Assembly: GCA_030150965.1 (NCBI GenBank)
Contig: JASLEW010000586.1
Coordinates: 1-8,670 of the forward strand
DNA from: Thermoanaerobaculia bacterium
GTDB lineage: Bacteria; Acidobacteriota; Thermoanaerobaculia; Multivoradales; UBA5704
Direction: 5' to 3'
DNA: 8,670 nt
The stretch's first letter is position 1. Each line of letters opens with the position of its first letter. The notes under the pieces were generated by a model. The model had not been told where the DNA came from. It ran no database searches and was given only the letters and a program-made list of their open reading frames with translations. This document shows, piece by piece, positions 5,486 to 8,670 of the stretch. The translations under genes were made by a program, and so were the position numbers.

Positions 5486-6478
5486 TCAGCCGGCCGCGGG
5501 GTCCAGCCAGTCGCGCGGCTGCAGGAACTCCCTGGTCAGGCGCTCCTCGGGCGAGCCGGGCTCGGGCTTGAAGCCGTACTGCCAGCGCGCCAGGGGCGGC
5601 AGCGACATGAGGATCGACTCGGCGCGCCCGCCGGATTGTAGGCCGAAGAGGGTGCCGCGGTCGTAGAGCAGGTTGAACTCGACGTAGCGGCCGCGGCGGT
5701 AGAGCTGGAACTGGCGCTCGCGCTCGCCGTAGGGGGTGGCGCGGCGGCGCTCGACGATCGGCAGGTAGGCGGGCAGGAAGGCGTCCCCCACCGCGCGCAG
5801 GAACTCGAACGAGCGCGCGAACCCCCAGGTCTGGAGGTCGTCGAAGAACAGACCGCCGACGCCGCGCGTCTCGCCGCGGTGCCGCAGGAAGAAATACTCG
5901 TCGCACCAGCGCTTGAAGCGCGGGTAGACCTCCGGGCCGAAGGGGACGCAGAGCTCGCTCGCCTGCCGGTGCCAGGCGACCGCGTCCTCGGCGAAGGGAT
6001 AGAAGGGGGTCAGATCGAAGCCGCCGCCGAACCACCAGACGGCATCGTCCCCGGACCAGCGCTCCCGGGCGGCGAAGAAACGCACGTTCATGTGCGTGGT
6101 CGGGACGTAGGGATTGACCGGGTGCAGCACCAGCGACACGCCCATAGCCTCGAAGCCGCGGCCGGACAGGTCCGGCCGGTGCGCCGTGGCCGAGGCCGGC
6201 ATGCCGGCGCCATGCACGTGCGAGAAGCCGACCCCCGCCTGCTCGAAGAGCGCGCCGCCGGAGAGCACCCGCGAGCGGCCGCCGCCGCCCTCGGCGCGGT
6301 GCCAGAGGTCCTCGTGGAAGCCGGCGCCGCCGTCCGCCGCGGCGAGCGCCGCGCAGAGGCGGTCCTGCAGGTCGAGCAGGTAATCCCGCACCGCCTCGCG
6401 CCCGGCGGCGGCGCTCACCCGCGGTGCGCCGCGGACGCCGGCGCCCGGCGGATCCGCGGTGGGCGGAGAGGGGGTCAA
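5486..6478 (-). CDS. hemF: Oxygen-dependent coproporphyrinogen-III oxidase
   Basis: A 330-residue cytosolic enzyme that oxidatively decarboxylates coproporphyrinogen III to protoporphyrinogen IX using O2, a late step of haem synthesis. Family blocks are all present: HPVNPYVPTTHMNVRFF (119-135), WWFGGGFDLTPFYPF (148-162), FKRWCDEYFFLRHRGE (188-203), RGVGGLFFDD (205-214) and RRGRYVEFNLLYDRGTLFGL (261-280), followed by QSGGRAESILMSLPPLARW (281-299). The start is the TTG at 6478, supported by GGGAAG about 5 nt upstream. A GTG at 6418 (residue 21) would give 310 residues, nearer the ~300 of E. coli HemF, but has no clear ribosome-binding site. The extra N-terminus is Pro/Gly/Ala-rich. The gene lies 118 bp after purF and 118 bp before the exported-protein gene, an unusual place for a haem gene. 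Requirement for O2 implies an aerobic or microaerobic lifestyle. Confidence 0.95.
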   Translation of the reverse strand: MTPSPPTADPPGAGVRGAPRVSAAAGREAVRDYLLDLQDRLCAALAAADGGAGFHEDLWHRAEGGGGRSRVLSGGALFEQAGVGFSHVHGAGMPASATAHRPDLSGRGFEAMGVSLVLHPVNPYVPTTHMNVRFFAARERWSGDDAVWWFGGGFDLTPFYPFAEDAVAWHRQASELCVPFGPEVYPRFKRWCDEYFFLRHRGETRGVGGLFFDDLQTWGFARSFEFLRAVGDAFLPAYLPIVERRRATPYGERERQFQLYRRGRYVEFNLLYDRGTLFGLQSGGRAESILMSLPPLARWQYGFKPEPGSPEERLTREFLQPRDWLDPAAG

Positions 6479-6496
6479 CCGGGCTTCCCGGCCGGG
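6479..6496 (-). promoter_or_regulatory. Dyads overlapping the hemF ribosome-binding site
   Basis: CCGGG (6479-6483) and CCCGG (6487-6491) form a 5-bp stem around a CTT loop, overlapping a 10-bp palindrome CCCGGCCGGG (6487-6496). On the minus strand the likely Shine-Dalgarno GGGAAG falls within this stem-loop, immediately before the TTG start, so the stem could limit hemF translation. The remaining gap toward purF (6497-6596) shows no recognisable feature. Confidence 0.3.
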
Positions 6497-6596
6497 AGCG
6501 TCGGCATCGGCGCGGCGGGGGCCACGCCGGGGAGGCGCCGCGCCGCCAGGGAGCCGGAGGGCAGGCGAAGAGCGGGCGGACGCGGCGCGCGAAGCA

Positions 6597-7991
6597 CTAC
6601 CGGCCGTCCTCGACGCGGATCGGGAAGAGCTCGGCCTGGCGCCTGTCGGCGGCCGAGATGGGGACGCGGTAGTCGCCGGTCCAGCAGGCGGTGCAGTAGC
6701 TCTCGGCCGGGCCGGTGACCGAGGCGAGCAGGCCGTCGAGCGACAGGTAGGCCAGGCTGTCCGCCTGGATGAAGCGGCGGATCTGCTCGACGCTGTGATC
6801 GGAGGCGATCAGCTCGGCGCGCGTCGGCGTGTCGATGCCGTAGTGGCAGGGCCATTCGGTGGGCGGCGCCGGGATGCGCACGTGCACCTCGGCCGCGCCG
6901 GCGTCGCGCACCATGCGCACGATCTTCTGCGAGGTGGTGCCGCGCACGATCGAGTCGTCGACCAGCACCACGCGCTTGCCGCCGATCAGCTCGCGGATCG
7001 GGTTGAGCTTCACCTTGACGCCGAAGTCGCGGATCGACTGCTTGGGCTCGATGAAGGTGCGTCCCACGTAGTGGTTGCGGATCAGCCCGAACTCGAGCGG
7101 CAGGCCGGACTCGCGGCTGTAGCCCATGGCGGCGAACAGGCCGCTGTCCGGCACCGGCACCACGATGTCGGCCGCCGCCGGCGCCTCGCGCGCCAGCCGG
7201 GCGCCCATGCGCAGGCGGGTCTGCGACACCGAGTCGCCGAACACCTTGCTGTCCGGCCGCGCGAAGTAGACGTGCTCGAAGATGCAGCGCGACGGCTCCG
7301 GCGCGCGCTCCAGGCGGAAGCTCTCGACCTTGCCGCCGCGCGCCGCCACCACCTCGCCGCAGCCCAGCTCCCGCACCGGCCGCGCCTCCAGCAGGTCGAA
7401 GGCGCAGCTCTCCGAGGCGAAGCAGGCGGCGGCGCCGCGCTCGCCCATCACCAGCGGCCGGAAGCCGTTGGGATCGCGCGCCGCCACCAGGCCGTCGCTG
7501 CTGATGAGCAGCAGCGAGTAGGCGCCGCGCACCTGCTCCAGGGCCAGCATGAACGACTCGACCACGTCGCGGCGCGGCTCGCGCGCCATCAGGTGCAGGA
7601 TGACCTCGGTGTCGCTGGTGGTCTGGAAGATCGATCCCTCGCCCTCCAGGCGGCGGCGGATCTCGACGGCGTTGGTCAGGTTGCCGTTGTGGATGATGCC
7701 GAGCGGCCCCATCGAGGTCTTGACCACGATCGGCTGGGCGTTGGCGATGATGCTGGTGCCGGCGGTCGAGTAGCGGGTGTGGCCGAGCGCCCGCCCACCC
7801 GGCAGGCGCGAGAGCACCTCCTCGTCGAAGATCTCCGAGACGTGCCCCATGCCGCGCTCGACGTGCAGCCGCTTGCCGTCCCAGGAGACGATGCCGGCGC
7901 TCTCCTGGCCGCGGTGCTGGAGCGCGTAGAGCCCGAGGTAGGTCAGCCGGGCGGCGTCGTCAGCGGCTTCGATGCCAAAGATTCCGCACAT
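6597..7991 (-). CDS. purF: Amidophosphoribosyltransferase (glutamine PRPP amidotransferase), [4Fe-4S] type
   Basis: A 464-residue cytosolic enzyme catalysing the first committed step of de novo purine synthesis: PRPP plus glutamine gives phosphoribosylamine. The N-terminal class II glutaminase domain has nucleophile Cys2 (MCGIFGI), Arg73 in GHTRYST, Asn102-Gly103 in IIHNGNL and Asp127. The C-terminal phosphoribosyltransferase domain has the PRPP loop VVLVDDSIVRGTT at 341-353. Four cysteines, Cys236, Cys382, Cys433 and Cys436 (SYCTACW), match the B. subtilis iron-sulfur ligands, so an oxygen-sensitive [4Fe-4S] cluster is expected. There is no propeptide: translation must begin at ATG 7989-7991, since upstream in-frame codons reach a TGA with no other start. 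No good ribosome-binding site precedes it. Feedback inhibition by purine nucleotides is known for the family. Confidence 0.97.
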   Translation of the reverse strand: MCGIFGIEAADDAARLTYLGLYALQHRGQESAGIVSWDGKRLHVERGMGHVSEIFDEEVLSRLPGGRALGHTRYSTAGTSIIANAQPIVVKTSMGPLGIIHNGNLTNAVEIRRRLEGEGSIFQTTSDTEVILHLMAREPRRDVVESFMLALEQVRGAYSLLLISSDGLVAARDPNGFRPLVMGERGAAACFASESCAFDLLEARPVRELGCGEVVAARGGKVESFRLERAPEPSRCIFEHVYFARPDSKVFGDSVSQTRLRMGARLAREAPAAADIVVPVPDSGLFAAMGYSRESGLPLEFGLIRNHYVGRTFIEPKQSIRDFGVKVKLNPIRELIGGKRVVLVDDSIVRGTTSQKIVRMVRDAGAAEVHVRIPAPPTEWPCHYGIDTPTRAELIASDHSVEQIRRFIQADSLAYLSLDGLLASVTGPAESYCTACWTGDYRVPISAADRRQAELFPIRVEDGR

Positions 7992-8017
7992 GGTCGGGTG
8001 ATGGGTCGGCCGAGCCT

Positions 8018-8037
8018 CCGGTCAGATCAACGACCGG
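8018..8037 (-). other. Hairpin in the purF leader
   Basis: CCGGTC (8018-8023) and GACCGG (8032-8037) are perfect inverted copies around an 8-nt spacer. In the purF mRNA leader this gives a 6-bp stem about 26 nt before the ATG. It might be an attenuator, an mRNA-stabilising element or a protein-binding dyad. No T-tract follows, so simple intrinsic termination is unlikely. Confidence 0.35.
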
Positions 8038-8043
8038 GGCGGT

Positions 8044-8055
8044 GAGAATATTCTC
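8044..8055. promoter_or_regulatory. Perfect 12-bp AT-rich palindrome upstream of purF
   Basis: GAGAATATTCTC is identical to its reverse complement and lies about 53 bp upstream of the purF ATG. It stands out because its AT-rich core is embedded in very GC-rich DNA. That suggests an operator for a dimeric regulator or part of a promoter. I cannot name a regulator that binds this exact sequence. Confidence 0.4.
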
Positions 8056-8172
8056 CTTGCGCTCCTCGTGCTGCCCGCGGCCGCCCGCCGCACCGGCGCT
8101 CCGGCGACGGCCCGCTGCCGGCCCGCTCCGAGTGCCGGCATCCTGCTGCGCCCGGGCGGAGACGCCGCACGC

Positions 8173-8670
8173 TCACAGCCCCAGGGCCCGCGGCAGGGCG
8201 GTCGCCCAAGCCTGGTGAAGCGCCGCGACCGGCGCCCGCCACACCTCGCCGCCGCTGCGCAGGACCAGCGCCTCGCCGGTCGCCTCGCCGATCTCGGCCG
8301 CCGGCACGCCGGCCTCCTCGGCCGCCGCCAGCACCGCCTGGAGCCGCGCGCCGGCGCAGGCCACCAGCGCCCGCGCCTGGGTCTCGGCGAAGAGCCCGGC
8401 GCCGGCCAGCCCGACGCCTTCCAGGTCCACCGCCGCGCCCAGGCCGCGGCCGAGGCACGCCTCGGCCAGCGCCACGGCAAGCCCCCCCTCCGCCAGGTCG
8501 TGGGCGGTCGCCACCAGCCCCTCGCCGGCCAGGCGCCGCAGCAGCCGCGCCAGGCGCAGCTCGGCGTCCAGATCCACCACCGGCGGATGCCCCTGCTCGA
8601 TGCCGTGCAGCAGGCGCAGGTAGGCCGAGCCGCCGTGCTCCCCGGTCTCGGCGGCCGATCCGGCCGCGCC
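8173..8670 (-). CDS. purL: Phosphoribosylformylglycinamidine synthase subunit PurL, C-terminal part (5' partial)
   Basis: The frame runs from the right edge (first whole codon at 8668-8670) to TGA at 8173-8175, giving 165 residues with no internal stop. Seen in order: ETGEHGGSAYLRLLHG (8-23), matching the 'GETxxEfGGSeyl' block of PurL; VDLDAELRLARLLRRL; the strongly conserved HDLAEGGLAVALAEA (starting at 56); and a C-terminal domain ending in LPRALGL. PurL converts FGAR to FGAM with ATP and ammonia. The protein ends without a fused class I glutaminase domain, so it is the small form that works with separate PurS and PurQ, which should be encoded elsewhere or just outside the window. It is followed by purF after 181 bp. 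Confidence 0.93.
   Translation of the reverse strand, partial: GAAGSAAETGEHGGSAYLRLLHGIEQGHPPVVDLDAELRLARLLRRLAGEGLVATAHDLAEGGLAVALAEACLGRGLGAAVDLEGVGLAGAGLFAETQARALVACAGARLQAVLAAAEEAGVPAAEIGEATGEALVLRSGGEVWRAPVAALHQAWATALPRALGL

Larger units (their letters stand above)
7992..8172 (-). promoter_or_regulatory. purL-purF intergenic region, likely purF leader
   Basis: This 181-bp gap is the longest gene-free stretch in the minus-strand series. Its purF-proximal half holds a hairpin and an AT-rich palindrome, listed separately, plus a direct repeat GGTCGG at 7992-7997 and 8004-8009. The purL-proximal half (8056-8172) is featureless GC-rich sequence. I find no confident -35/-10 pair and no match to the E. 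coli PurR operator or the B. subtilis PurBox core. Confidence 0.35.

Noticed and set aside
4015..5641. Two overlapping long plus-strand frames opposite the exported protein
   Set aside because: Extreme Arg/Pro/Ala composition without family features. The opposite strand carries a signal peptide and blade-like repeats. I keep some doubt, since neither strand has a named family here.
6459..8045. 528-codon plus-strand frame opposite purF
   Set aside because: purF is certain on the other strand (Cys2, PRPP loop, Fe-S cysteines). The long frame is a GC-driven antisense shadow.
7992..8172. A purine riboswitch or PurBox in the purF leader
   Set aside because: I found neither the guanine/adenine-aptamer loop sequences nor paired PurBox cores. 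Only the simple dyads listed are present.
8022..8480. Minus-strand frames overlapping purL and the purL-purF gap
   Set aside because: They run in other frames through the conserved PurL HDLAEGG region and are Arg/Gly/Ala-rich with no motif.

Overview
The window is very GC-rich bacterial DNA. It holds a co-directional minus-strand cluster of housekeeping genes, and on the plus strand a two-gene ATPase/TOPRIM-type cassette with clearly lower GC. The codon bias, the short PurL end without a glutaminase domain, the [4Fe-4S]-type PurF and the oxygen-dependent HemF fit an aerobic or microaerobic high-GC bacterium. An Acidobacteriota- or Deltaproteobacteria-like lineage is my guess, and nothing here is diagnostic.

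Layout on the plus strand: 3-407 is the 3' end of a probable membrane glycosyltransferase, with an odd non-family tail. A short leader (408-490) carries a good ribosome-binding site. At 491-1654 lies a COG4637-type AAA/ABC-like ATPase, overlapping by 4 nt a DUF4276 (TOPRIM-like) gene at 1651-2247. The pair resembles split OLD/PARIS-type ATPase plus TOPRIM-nuclease defence modules and is the most interesting item here.

Layout on the minus strand, in transcription order from the right edge: purL (3' end, 8670-8173), purF (7991-6597), hemF (6478-5486), an exported beta-propeller-like protein of unknown function (about 5367-4084), purM (4016-2901) and purN (2904-2290). PurL, PurF, PurM and PurN are four enzymes of de novo IMP synthesis: PurF makes phosphoribosylamine, PurN formylates GAR, PurL makes FGAM and PurM closes the ring to AIR. 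hemF (haem synthesis) and the exported protein interrupt the series. purM and purN overlap by 4 nt and are surely translationally coupled. The larger gaps (67-181 bp) allow internal promoters. The purL-purF gap contains an AT-rich perfect 12-bp palindrome and a 6-bp hairpin close to the purF start.

purN and the DUF4276 gene converge with 42 nt between their stops, where a bulged hairpin could act as a terminator. I see no RNA genes, CRISPR arrays or insertion sequences.
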